A DNA stretch of 64,000 bases from CAVWCQ01 sp963753545 (lineage in GTDB: Bacteria > Chloroflexota > Anaerolineae > Aggregatilineales > Aggregatilineaceae). The position numbers were made by a program, and so were the translations under genes. The stretch is taken from NCBI GenBank assembly GCA_963753545.1, contig CAVWCQ010000011.1:983503-1047502 (forward strand), in the 5' to 3' direction. The notes beneath the pieces were generated by a model, which made no database searches, was not told where the DNA came from, and saw nothing but the letters and a program-made list of their open reading frames with translations. Each line of letters starts with the position of its first letter. Position 1 is the first letter of the stretch. Of this stretch, positions 8,388-16,254 are shown piece by piece.

Positions 8388-8891
8388 CTAGAACTTGCGG
8401 AATTTTTCGTGCCGCTGCCCGCAGATGGGGCATACGTCGGGGGCGTCGCCTTCCATCGTGAAACCGCAGCCGGGGCAGACCCAGACATCTGTGGCATCAA
8501 TATCCTGCTTGGCTTCCAGGCAACTGCCAGCCGCCGCGTAAAGCCGGGCGTGGATTTTTTCGGCTTCATTGGCCCAACTCATAGAGCGGAGTGCTTTTTC
8601 TTCGCCCTGAGCATCGGCTACTTCTTTGTAGGCCATGTACATTTCTTCAACTTCAAACGTTTCGCCGCCAAAGGCTTCGCTCAGATTCGCCGCCGTATCA
8701 CCAATGCCGCCGAGGGCGCGCAGGTGATTGCTGGCGTGAACCTGTTCGGAGTAGGCAGCGGCCTCAAACAGCCGGGCGATATTGAGCAGTTTTTCGCGGC
8801 GAGCCTGTTCTGCAAAATTCAAGTATTTGACGTGAGCCTGGCTCTCGCCAGCAAAGGCTGCCCATAAATTCGTTTCAGTCATTTTTCGCAT
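8388..8891 (-). CDS. Rubrerythrin
   Basis: Non-haem di-iron protein that reduces hydrogen peroxide in the cytoplasm of anaerobic or microaerophilic bacteria. It has 167 residues. The N-terminal ferritin-like four-helix domain carries the iron-ligand motifs GESQAHVKY, EQVHASNH and ANEAEKIHARL. The C-terminal rubredoxin-like domain has two Cys pairs (CPGC and CPIC) to bind one iron. I use the ATG at 8891; a second Met three codons later is also possible. It is transcribed alone from a recognisable promoter at 8933-8961. Confidence 0.95.
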   Translation of the reverse strand: MRKMTETNLWAAFAGESQAHVKYLNFAEQARREKLLNIARLFEAAAYSEQVHASNHLRALGGIGDTAANLSEAFGGETFEVEEMYMAYKEVADAQGEEKALRSMSWANEAEKIHARLYAAAGSCLEAKQDIDATDVWVCPGCGFTMEGDAPDVCPICGQRHEKFRKF

Positions 8892-8932
8892 GGTGTTTGT
8901 ATCCTTAATTTATAGGGAGAAGGCAGCGTCTC

Positions 8933-8961
8933 ATTGTAAACAGAGTGTTGGCCCGCGCCAA
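8933..8961 (-). promoter_or_regulatory. Sigma-70-type promoter for rubrerythrin
   Basis: On the minus strand TTGGCG (-35; four of six consensus bases) and TACAAT (-10; five of six) are separated by 17 bases. The -10 lies about 40 bases from the start codon. No operator is obvious. Confidence 0.5.
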
Positions 8962-9208
8962 ATATTTGTGATTTTTTGCACGTTTTTATAATGATCGATT
9001 TCACGCCTTCGCCAGGGTAATCTTCAACAAGGGTCTTCCCATTCAACAACTTTCTGGTGTATACTTTGGGTCGTGTCAACCACAACAAACTGAGGGCAAA
9101 CGTTTTATGAATAACCTCCCACCAACCCGCTGATCGTTCGTCACCGTCGTAGCTCGATCCTCCAGCCGCAAGGCTTCTTTCCGATTCGATTTGCCAATTT
9201 GTTCTAAT

Positions 9209-9227
9209 CCTGACACGAGATGTCAGG
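9209..9227. promoter_or_regulatory. Candidate operator ahead of the ABC exporter pair
   Basis: A perfect inverted repeat CCTGACA-N5-TGTCAGG lies about 97 bases before the exporter start and just upstream of a TATGAT sequence (9238-9243) that could be a -10 box. The placement fits a dimeric repressor site controlling the exporter. The regulator is not in this stretch. It could also act as an RNA hairpin if transcription starts upstream. Confidence 0.4.
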
Positions 9228-9323
9228 AAAGTAGTGATATGATCTTTATGTTGTCCTGTGACCGAAGCGTGCGCGTATGAGCGTGCGCGCAACCGGCTAT
9301 CCTAGCTTCATGGAGCTGCCCTC

Positions 9324-11138
9324 ATGAGCGAACGGACAAAGAGCGAGTTTACCGTTCAAAACACCTATCCCTATAACCGATCCGGCCCGGCCCGGTGGAT
9401 CTTCTCGCACGCCTGGCGGTACAAATGGTTTGTGATCATCGCGATTGGCCTGGCCATCATCAGCTACTTCGCCTATTCGAGCAGCCCGGTGCTGATCGGA
9501 TGGGCCGCGCAGGAGATTCTGCACCCGACAGATGGGCATAAACTGCTGTGGATATCGCTGGCGATCCTGGGCGTGCTGCTGCTGGACGGCGTCGCCTTCC
9601 TGAGCAGCAGTCTGCTGGTGGAAACACTGGCGCAGCGCCTCGAAGTGGATGCCCGCCAGGAGTTGTATATCGGCCTGCTGGGCAAAAGCCAGACGTTTCA
9701 TGATCGCCAGCGCGTGGGGGATATTATGGCCCGCGCGACTGACGACGTGCGCCAGTTGAACCCAACAGTCAGCCCTGGCCTGCGCTTCATCTTTGACACT
9801 GTGATGGGTATCACTGTACCCCTGCTTTACATCGGGCTGATCAACGTCCGGCTGCTGGTGGTCCCGGTCCTGTTTGTCCTGGCCTACATCGTTGCCGTGC
9901 GCCGTTACACGCACCAGCTTAACCCGGTGATGTACGAGCAGCGCGAAGCGTTCGGCAAACTGAATGCCGGGCTGGAAGAGGCGATCTCCGGTATCGAGAT
10001 CGTGAAGGCCAGCGTGCAGGAAGCCTATGAACGCTCCCGGTTCCGCCGCAATGCAGCCGCTTACCGCGATTTTTTTGTGCGGCAGGGCCGCATTGAAGCG
10101 CGCTACCTGCCCCTTCTGCTCTACGGCGTGGCGCTTGGCCTGACTTTTTTGCACAGCATGATTCTCTACCGGAACGGGTCACTGACCATCCCGCAGATCA
10201 TCGCCGTGATGGGGCTGATGAACGTGCTGCGTTTTCCGGTGTTCATCTCGATCTTCTCGTTCGGGTTGGTCCAACTGGGGATCGCCAGCGCGGAACGCAT
10301 CCTGGCGATCATCAAGGCGGAGACGGAACTGGACGAAAACGCGGGCGGCTTTGGCAAGCAGATCGAAGGCGATATCGTCTTTGAAAATGTCACCTTCCGC
10401 TACGATCAGAGCGAGACACCTGTGCTCGAAAATATCTCGTTCCACATCAGGCCGGGCCAGACCGTTGCCGTGGTCGGCCAGACCGGATCGGGCAAGAGCA
10501 CGCTGACGCAGTTGATCAACCGCACCTATGACGCCACCGAAGGCCGCATCCTGATCGATGGGACGGACGTGCGCGAGTGGGATCTGACGGTGCTGCGCTC
10601 GCAGATATCGAAGATCGAGCAGGATGTCTTCCTGTTCTCACGCTCGGTGGCGGAGAATATCGCCTTTGGCGCGCCCAACACGCCGCAGGAACAGATCGAA
10701 CAGGCGGCGCGGGAAGCGCAGGCGCACGACTTTATCATGACCTTTACCGACGGTTATCAGACCAAGGTTGGCGAGCGCGGCGTGACACTCTCCGGCGGAC
10801 AGCGGCAGCGGATCGCCCTGGCCCGCGCCTTTTTGAGCAACCCGCGTATCCTGATCCTGGATGACTCGACCAGCGCCATTGACAGCGCGACCGAAGACGA
10901 AATCCAGAAGGCGATCCGGCGGGCGCAGAAGGGCCGCACAACCCTGCTGATCACACACCGGCTCTCCCAGATTCGCTGGGCCGACATGATCATCGTGATT
11001 GATCGGGGCCGGGTGGTGGCGTTGGGCAGCCACGAAGACCTGCTGCGCACATCGCCGCACTACCGCCGTATTTTCGCCCGTTACGATGTTGAGCTTCCGC
11101 CTCTGCAAGAGGCCTCGCCGTTTGCCAAACCTGCATAG
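9324..11138 (+). CDS. Heterodimeric ABC exporter subunit with the degenerate ATP site
   Basis: Multidrug or lipid-type exporter half-transporter of 604 residues: six membrane helices in about residues 35-310, then an ATPase domain. It has Walker A GQTGSGKST, signature LSGGQRQR, Walker B ILILDDSTSAID and H-loop ITHRLS. The residue after Walker B is Asp where active sites have Glu. This is the classical mark of the subunit that forms the degenerate site in heterodimeric exporters such as TM287/288 or LmrCD. The start ATG 9324 follows GGAG. The partner begins 12 bases downstream, so the two are co-translated. The substrate cannot be read from sequence. Confidence 0.95.
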   Translation: MSERTKSEFTVQNTYPYNRSGPARWIFSHAWRYKWFVIIAIGLAIISYFAYSSSPVLIGWAAQEILHPTDGHKLLWISLAILGVLLLDGVAFLSSSLLVETLAQRLEVDARQELYIGLLGKSQTFHDRQRVGDIMARATDDVRQLNPTVSPGLRFIFDTVMGITVPLLYIGLINVRLLVVPVLFVLAYIVAVRRYTHQLNPVMYEQREAFGKLNAGLEEAISGIEIVKASVQEAYERSRFRRNAAAYRDFFVRQGRIEARYLPLLLYGVALGLTFLHSMILYRNGSLTIPQIIAVMGLMNVLRFPVFISIFSFGLVQLGIASAERILAIIKAETELDENAGGFGKQIEGDIVFENVTFRYDQSETPVLENISFHIRPGQTVAVVGQTGSGKSTLTQLINRTYDATEGRILIDGTDVREWDLTVLRSQISKIEQDVFLFSRSVAENIAFGAPNTPQEQIEQAAREAQAHDFIMTFTDGYQTKVGERGVTLSGGQRQRIALARAFLSNPRILILDDSTSAIDSATEDEIQKAIRRAQKGRTTLLITHRLSQIRWADMIIVIDRGRVVALGSHEDLLRTSPHYRRIFARYDVELPPLQEASPFAKPA

Positions 11139-11149
11139 GAGTCAAACGC

Positions 11150-12973
11150 ATGGGTTTTATTATGGATGGCCTCGACGCTGAGGCCTACGACCGCAGCTAT
11201 ACTGACCGCGTACTGGTCAAACGTATCATGGCCTACTTCCGCCCGCAGATGACCCGTATGATCGTCGTGGCAAGCATGATTGTTGTCACCTCGCTGGTCA
11301 ACACGGGCCTGCCAATCTTTATCTCACGCAGCCTGGACCGCCTGCGCTCGGACTCGTCCAGCGACAGGCTGATCTTCATCACCGTTGGGGTGATTCTGTT
11401 AGGCAGCCTGGGCTGGGCGTTGAACGCCGTCCGCCAGTGGTTATCGTCACAGGCGGTGGGTAATGTCGTCTTTGATCTGCGCGAAGATGCCTTCGACGCG
11501 GTGGTCAAGCGCGATCTATCGTTTTACGACACGTTCCCATCGGGCAAGATCGTCAGCCGCGTTACCTCCGACACACAGGCGTTCTCCCAGGTGGTGACGC
11601 TGGCAATGGACCTGATGAGCCAGCTTTTGCTGGTCGTGCTGCTGATCGGCTACCTGTTCAGCGTGGATCTCAAGCTGACGCTGATCACGTTGACTCTCGC
11701 GCCGTTCATCGTCACCGCCGCGCTGATGTTCCGCAAGGTCGCCCGCGACACAGTCACGCAGTCGCGGCGCATCCACGCGGAAGTGAGCGCGCACATCCAG
11801 GAGACGGTCAGCGGGATCGGCGTGGCGAAGACGTTCCGCCAGGAGCACACGATCTACCAGGAATTTCAGGAAGTCAACGCCCGTTCCTACCGGATCAACC
11901 TGCACACGGGCTATGTGTTTAACGCCATCTTCCCGATCCTGAACATTCTGGCCGGGATCGGTACGGCGGTGCTCGTTTACTTCGGCGGGCAGAGCGTCCG
12001 GCATGGAGCGCTGAGCGCGGGTGACTGGTACCTGTTCATCCAGGGGCTGGCGATGTTCTGGTTCCCGCTGACGAGCATCGCCTCGTTCTGGAGCCAGTTC
12101 CAGTTGGGCCTGGCGGCAGGCGAGCGCGTCTTCGCGCTGATCGATGCCGAGCCGAAGGTCGTCCAGACGGGCAACGAACCTCTGCCGATGGTGCTGGGCG
12201 AGATCACGTTTGACAAGCTGGACTTCAGCTATGACGAGGGCGAAGGCGTTCTGAAGAACTTCTCGCTGACGATCCAGGCCGGGGAAACTCTGGCGCTGGT
12301 CGGCCATACCGGGTCCGGCAAGTCGAGCATCGGCAAGCTGATCGCGCGCTTCTACGAGTTTCAGGACGGCTGCCTGCTGATCGATGGTCATGATATTCGC
12401 ACCGTCAACATGGATGATTACCGCCGCCATCTGGGGATTGTGACCCAGACGCCGTTCCTGTTCGACGGAACCGTGCGCGACAACATCCGCTACGGAACGC
12501 CAGACGCGGCGGACGAGGATGTGGTCAGCGTGGCGCGGCAGGTCGGCGGCGGCGACTGGCTCGATAGTCTGCCGAATGGACTTGATACCCAAGTCGGCGA
12601 GCGCGGCAGCAGTCTGTCAATGGGACAGCGGCAGTTGGTCGCGCTGGCGCGCGTGCTGCTGCAAAACCCGTCGATCTTCATCCTGGACGAAGCAACGGCC
12701 AGCATCGATCCGCTGACCGAAACGCTGATCCAGGAAGGGCTGGACACGGTGATGGAGCGCCGGACGTCGATCGTGATCGCGCACCGTCTGTCCACGATCA
12801 AAAACGCGGACCGGATCATCGTGCTGCGCGAAGGCGAGATCATCGAGGAAGGCGATCACGACTCGCTGCTGGCGCAGGGCGGGCACTACGCGGAACTGTA
12901 TAACACGTACTTCCGCCACCAGAGCCTGGAGTATATCGAGAAGTCGCGGGAAATCTTCGAAGAAGCTGCTTGA
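11150..12973 (+). CDS. Heterodimeric ABC exporter subunit with the catalytic Glu
   Basis: Second half-transporter, 607 residues, with six membrane helices and an ATPase domain. It has Walker A GHTGSGKSS, Walker B IFILDEATASID with the catalytic Glu intact, and H-loop IAHRLS. Its signature motif is LSMGQ rather than LSGGQ. In a heterodimer its Walker A/B pairs with the LSGGQ of the first subunit to form the good site, while its own LSMGQ pairs with the Asp-bearing Walker B of the first subunit to form the weak site. The two deviations therefore fall in the same composite site. ATG 11150 is preceded by AGGAG. It ends in front of a strong terminator. Confidence 0.95.
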   Translation: MGFIMDGLDAEAYDRSYTDRVLVKRIMAYFRPQMTRMIVVASMIVVTSLVNTGLPIFISRSLDRLRSDSSSDRLIFITVGVILLGSLGWALNAVRQWLSSQAVGNVVFDLREDAFDAVVKRDLSFYDTFPSGKIVSRVTSDTQAFSQVVTLAMDLMSQLLLVVLLIGYLFSVDLKLTLITLTLAPFIVTAALMFRKVARDTVTQSRRIHAEVSAHIQETVSGIGVAKTFRQEHTIYQEFQEVNARSYRINLHTGYVFNAIFPILNILAGIGTAVLVYFGGQSVRHGALSAGDWYLFIQGLAMFWFPLTSIASFWSQFQLGLAAGERVFALIDAEPKVVQTGNEPLPMVLGEITFDKLDFSYDEGEGVLKNFSLTIQAGETLALVGHTGSGKSSIGKLIARFYEFQDGCLLIDGHDIRTVNMDDYRRHLGIVTQTPFLFDGTVRDNIRYGTPDAADEDVVSVARQVGGGDWLDSLPNGLDTQVGERGSSLSMGQRQLVALARVLLQNPSIFILDEATASIDPLTETLIQEGLDTVMERRTSIVIAHRLSTIKNADRIIVLREGEIIEEGDHDSLLAQGGHYAELYNTYFRHQSLEYIEKSREIFEEAA

Positions 12974-13047
12974 TTCAGTTGCTTACATTTTGTAAGCAAC
13001 TGAACCGATCACCTCTGCTTGGGATAACTGAGCAGGGGTGATTTTTT
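12974..13047 (+). terminator. Double hairpin terminator of the exporter operon
   Basis: A 13-base hairpin (TTCAGTTGCTTAC with GTAAGCAACTGAA) directly after the stop codon is followed by a second hairpin at 13008-13042 (ATCACCTCTGCT with AGCAGGGGTGAT, one G-U pair). The second is followed by six T residues, a standard rho-independent terminator. Confidence 0.85.
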
Positions 13048-13051
13048 GCAG

Positions 13052-14230
13052 TTAGTCTGCGCTCCACCCCAGGATAACCCGGTTATCGTTATAGGCTGTT
13101 CTATAACTCACACCGTGATAAGCAACTGTGTAGAGAGACCAAGACGCCACATCAAGAATCTGTAATGGCGCTTGTCCTTCATTGGGGCCAACTAACGCCA
13201 GTTCGTTTACGTTCGGAGACCACGCTACTCCCCAGCCGACTTCCAGACACGTATCTATCACAGTCTGTTCTTGCGTGTCGGCAATAAATAGGCGGTTAGC
13301 TCCGTAGCTATATTCCGAGCCTCCGCCTATATTATAACTATATTTCCACCAGTCATCTTCAGTAAGGACGAATGTGATATACCGTCCATCTGAAGACCAA
13401 CGGATACTATCAGGTGCAGCAAATGGATATTCCTCTGTTAATGTATAAATGGTGTCGGCAATTGTTCCATCTAGATCAAAGAGTGAAATAGTGTGATCAG
13501 CGAACGCTGCAAATTTCTGAGCATCAGGAGACCATCCTATGACGGCAACAGGTGAAGTGTCGATAGGGATATCGCTCACTAACTTATAGCTGCCATCCTC
13601 AAGTATATATAAACTCCAAGCATCAACATTTAGCCTGGGAGAAACAAAAGCTGACCAATCACGAGAGGGATAATATGGAATAGAGGTAGATTCAAAGGTG
13701 CGATTTTCCAGTGGTTTCCACGTTTCCATTTCTCCTGAGAAAGGGTTGATATAGGCGTTTTCAAATAAGATGTGTTCGTTATCAATCCACTGCGCCTGGA
13801 TATAAGTTCCCAGATAACCAAATGTCTCATAGGGCACGCTGTATTCACGATCATCGTGGGTATTGTGAACACGCAGCTCCTCAACCTCTGTAAGGTGATT
13901 GTACGATTCAGTAATATAAAATTCTCCCCAGGGATAGGCATACCAGTTGCCATCGGGTGATAATTCTCCCTCTCGTAAGGCGAACTGTGGATTCAGAAAA
14001 ATAGAAACATGAGGGGTTGCCCATCCATGCTGATAGGTGTGGATGCCAGAATTACCTTGCATCACAATTGTGCCGTCGAATGTCCAATCGGCTGGGGGTT
14101 CAAAAGTTTCCAGACAGGCTTGTTTGACCTGCCAGCCGGAAGACGCACGAACAGCGGGTTTGGACGATATTACTACCGTTGATAGGAAGACAAAGCAGAG
14201 CGTAAAAAATAATAGAGCACGGATTTTCAT
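13052..14230 (-). CDS. Secreted beta-propeller protein (TolB/WD40-like)
   Basis: The 392-residue protein starts at ATG 14230 (MKIRALLFFTLCFVF) behind a GGAGG site; the longer frame upstream is rejected. A Sec signal peptide spans about the first 30 residues. The rest has repeated blades with motifs such as LSPDGNWYAYPWGE, IGWSPDAQKFAAFAD, IRWSSDGRYITFVLTED and VAWSPNVNELALVG. These are the W-S-P-D-G-type strands of TolB or WD40 propellers. It probably has a structural or protein-binding role outside the cell. No enzyme motif is seen. It stands alone, with no close operon partner. Confidence 0.8.
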   Translation of the reverse strand: MKIRALLFFTLCFVFLSTVVISSKPAVRASSGWQVKQACLETFEPPADWTFDGTIVMQGNSGIHTYQHGWATPHVSIFLNPQFALREGELSPDGNWYAYPWGEFYITESYNHLTEVEELRVHNTHDDREYSVPYETFGYLGTYIQAQWIDNEHILFENAYINPFSGEMETWKPLENRTFESTSIPYYPSRDWSAFVSPRLNVDAWSLYILEDGSYKLVSDIPIDTSPVAVIGWSPDAQKFAAFADHTISLFDLDGTIADTIYTLTEEYPFAAPDSIRWSSDGRYITFVLTEDDWWKYSYNIGGGSEYSYGANRLFIADTQEQTVIDTCLEVGWGVAWSPNVNELALVGPNEGQAPLQILDVASWSLYTVAYHGVSYRTAYNDNRVILGWSAD

Positions 14231-14265
14231 TAACTTGCCTCCTGGAGGCGCAAGCATAACCTGCT

Positions 14266-14289
14266 GGGCGTATTGCCATACGCCCCTAC
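14266..14289. repeat. GTAGGGGCG-type intergenic palindrome
   Basis: A 24-base copy identical to 3120-3143, with arms GGGCGTAT and ATACGCCC and a final CTAC. It lies just upstream of the secreted propeller gene. Confidence 0.8.
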
Positions 14290-14296
14290 TCGATAT

Positions 14297-14331
14297 ATCA
14301 GGGGCGATCAAGTGGTTGCCCCTGATTTTTT
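14297..14331 (+). terminator. Stem-loop with T-run, plus orientation
   Basis: Stem ATCAGGGGC (14297-14305) pairs with GCCCCTGAT (14318-14326), followed by six T residues. The T-run is on the plus strand although both flanking genes read on the minus strand. It ends at the stop codon of the minus-strand gene that follows. It may still slow minus-strand transcription as a hairpin. Confidence 0.5.
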
Positions 14332-15161
14332 CATCCCATGACGTTGGTCAGCCGCCCCAGACCCTCAACCTCAATTGTCACCGCATCACCCGCCTTGAGC
14401 CAGACTTTTTCACCGCCCCGCGCCACGCGATCCGGCGTGCCCGTGACGATGATATCGCCTGCTTCCAGCGTAAAATGATGGCTGATATAGCTGATCAGAT
14501 AGGCCACCGAGAAGATCATGTCGCAGGTGTTGGCATCCTGGCCCAGTTCGCCATTGACCCAGGCGCGGATCGATAAATTCTGGGGATCGGGGATTTCGTC
14601 GGCTGTCACGAGATAAGGGCCGATAGGGAAAAACTTGTCGAGTGTTTTGCCGAGCATCCACTGGCTGGTCCGTTTTTGCAGTTCGCGGGCGCTCAGATCG
14701 TTGGCGTTGCAGTAGCCGAATACGTGTTGGAGTGCCTCGCTCTCGGAAACGTTTTGCGCCCGGCGTCCCATGATCACGGCGAGTTCGGCTTCGTAATCGT
14801 ATTGTTCGGCAATGGGAGGCAGTGGAATGATCTCGTTGGTGGCGGCAAGCGTATTGTTGTACTTGGCGAACAGGATCGGGGATGGCTGCTGGCCCGGTTC
14901 CAGTTGGGCGGTGTGGCGCTGGTAATTCATCCCCAGACAGATAATCTTGCCGGGATGTGGCACACAGGGGCCAACTGTGATCGCTGCTTCATCGAGCAGG
15001 GGCGCTTGAGCATGTTCCGAAACAAACTGTTCGAGCGCAACTAAAGCGGCTGGGCCGCCCCGCAGCAGATCATCCATGGTGAGTGGGATGGCGGAAACAT
15101 CCAGGATTCCTCCAGAGAGCTTCACCCCCAGGTGGTGTTCATTAAAGACAAGTAGACGCAC
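14331..15161 (-). CDS. Fumarylacetoacetate hydrolase-family protein
   Basis: Cytoplasmic enzyme of the FAH superfamily, which hydrolyses or decarboxylates acylpyruvates and related diketo acids using a divalent metal. It has 276 residues. Family motifs are CLGMNYQRH, YEAELAVIMG (metal-ligand Glu pair), NANDLSARELQ, KTLDKFFPIGPYLV and GDIIVTGTPDRVARGG. The start is GTG 15161 behind an excellent AAAGGAGG site. The true substrate cannot be told from sequence. A second, clearly different FAH-family gene lies at 36161. It is monocistronic and reads away from the MOSC gene. Confidence 0.9.
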   Translation of the reverse strand: MRLLVFNEHHLGVKLSGGILDVSAIPLTMDDLLRGGPAALVALEQFVSEHAQAPLLDEAAITVGPCVPHPGKIICLGMNYQRHTAQLEPGQQPSPILFAKYNNTLAATNEIIPLPPIAEQYDYEAELAVIMGRRAQNVSESEALQHVFGYCNANDLSARELQKRTSQWMLGKTLDKFFPIGPYLVTADEIPDPQNLSIRAWVNGELGQDANTCDMIFSVAYLISYISHHFTLEAGDIIVTGTPDRVARGGEKVWLKAGDAVTIEVEGLGRLTNVMG

Positions 15162-15275
15162 GGCAGCCTCCTTTTAAATGTGGCGCAACTAACTATACAG
15201 GAAACATGCACCAATAGTTAGAACAATATTCTATAATTTCCCTGTCGATATATATTTATCAAGGGGTCGTTGCTA

Positions 15276-16088
15276 ATGCCTACCCTCACCCAAATATACA
15301 CCTACCCGATCAAGGCATGCGGCGCGCTGACCCATGATCAGATTGAAATCGACGTTCGTGGGCCGCTGTGGGATCGGCGCTGGATGCTGATTGACGCCGC
15401 GAACGTATTTCTCACGCAGCGAGAGTTTCATGCTCTGGCGCTTGTCCAGCCGGCTTTTGAAGCGGATCACCTGCGGATCGACGCGCCGAATATGCCTTCC
15501 CTGCGGATCTCGTTAGAGCACCAGCCGTTTATCTGCCGCCGGGTGAAAATCTGGAAGGATACGTGCAAGGCGTGCGACGAAGGCGATCAGGCAGCGGAGT
15601 GGTTCAGTGATTATCTGCACAGCGATGTCCGGCTGGTGCGGATGATGGAGGGATTTGTACGCCCGGTAAATCCCCACTATGCACCGCAGCCCGCCCAAAC
15701 GGCGTTTTCGGATGGATACCCGCTGCTGGTCGTCTCGGAAGCGTCGCTGGACGATCTGAACAGGCGCATCGTGGAGCGCGGCGGCGATCCGGTTCCGATG
15801 CGGCGGTTCCGGCCCAATCTGGTTTTTAGTGGCTGCGATGCCTTTGCGGAGGATATCTGGAAAACGGTGCAGATCGGGGATGTCACAATCGATATCGTCA
15901 AGCCGTGCGCGCGCTGCGAGGTCACGGCGATTGATCCGGCAACGGGAACAGCCCCCGATCCGAAGGAACCGCTGGCGACGCTGAACACCTTCCGCAATCT
16001 GAATGGCAAAGTGATGTTCGCCCAAAACGCGATCCACCGCGCGCCGGGGAAAATCGCGGTGGGAGATGAGGTCAGCGTGATTGCCTGA
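15276..16088 (+). CDS. MOSC domain protein (mARC/YcbX-like)
   Basis: A 270-residue protein with an N-terminal MOSC_N beta-barrel domain (IYTYPIKACGALTHDQIEI, DRRWMLID) and a C-terminal MOSC domain. The C-terminal domain has RFRPNLVFSG and the conserved cysteine in KPCARCEVTAIDP that ligates molybdenum or carries sulfur. Relatives reduce N-hydroxylated compounds or handle sulfurated molybdenum cofactor. No reductase domain is fused here, so electrons would need a separate partner. I chose ATG 15276, which is nine bases after AAGGGG, over the TTG at 15270. Divergent from the FAH gene. Confidence 0.88.
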   Translation: MPTLTQIYTYPIKACGALTHDQIEIDVRGPLWDRRWMLIDAANVFLTQREFHALALVQPAFEADHLRIDAPNMPSLRISLEHQPFICRRVKIWKDTCKACDEGDQAAEWFSDYLHSDVRLVRMMEGFVRPVNPHYAPQPAQTAFSDGYPLLVVSEASLDDLNRRIVERGGDPVPMRRFRPNLVFSGCDAFAEDIWKTVQIGDVTIDIVKPCARCEVTAIDPATGTAPDPKEPLATLNTFRNLNGKVMFAQNAIHRAPGKIAVGDEVSVIA

Positions 16089-16100
16089 AAGAAAAAACAA

Positions 16101-16132
16101 TCTCACCGTAGAGAGCGCAAAGATGGCAAAAG
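16101..16132. repeat. Intergenic CTCACCG-type short repeat
   Basis: The A-rich/GCAAAG segment beginning TCTCACCGTAGAG resembles the segment at 61247-61280 that begins CTCTCACCGCAAAG. Both have the form CTCACCG, then AGAG or AAAG, then GCGnAAAG and GCAAA. With two diverged copies, it is only a candidate family. Confidence 0.35.
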
Positions 16133-16140
16133 TAGATCAA

Positions 16141-16186
16141 CGGAAGCCGTGAAAGGATCACGTAGGGGCAGCGGCTTGCCCTGCCC
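16141..16186. repeat. Extended copy of the GTAGGGGC-type repeat
   Basis: The palindrome GTAGGGGCAG...CTGCCC (16162-16186) is preceded by about 20 bases (CGGAAGCCGTGAAAGGATCA) that match the flank of another copy at 31231-31250 with few differences. The mobile or repeated unit is therefore longer than the palindrome in these two copies. Confidence 0.7.
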
Positions 16187-16190
16187 GGTT

Positions 16191-16230
16191 AAAAAACCAC
16201 CCCTGCCAGGATATTCTAGCAGGGGTGGTT
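16191..16230 (-). terminator. Terminator of the giant secreted protein gene
   Basis: The 12-base stem AACCACCCCTGC (16195-16206) pairs with GCAGGGGTGGTT (16219-16230). On the minus strand it is followed by TTTTTT (A-run 16191-16196). It lies 25 bases past the stop of the minus-strand gene and may also work for the converging MOSC gene. Confidence 0.85.
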
Positions 16231-16254
16231 GATTCTGTAGCCTATCCGGCTGGC

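Noticed and set aside
8879..9292. Minus-strand frame in front of rubrerythrin
   Set aside because: It runs through a clear rubrerythrin promoter and has no family match.
9297..10154. Minus-strand frame antisense to the first exporter subunit
   Set aside because: Shadow of a real gene. The composition (His/Gln-rich) comes from reverse-complemented codons.
11516..12592. Minus-strand frame antisense to the second exporter subunit
   Set aside because: Same reason; no start signal and no known domain.
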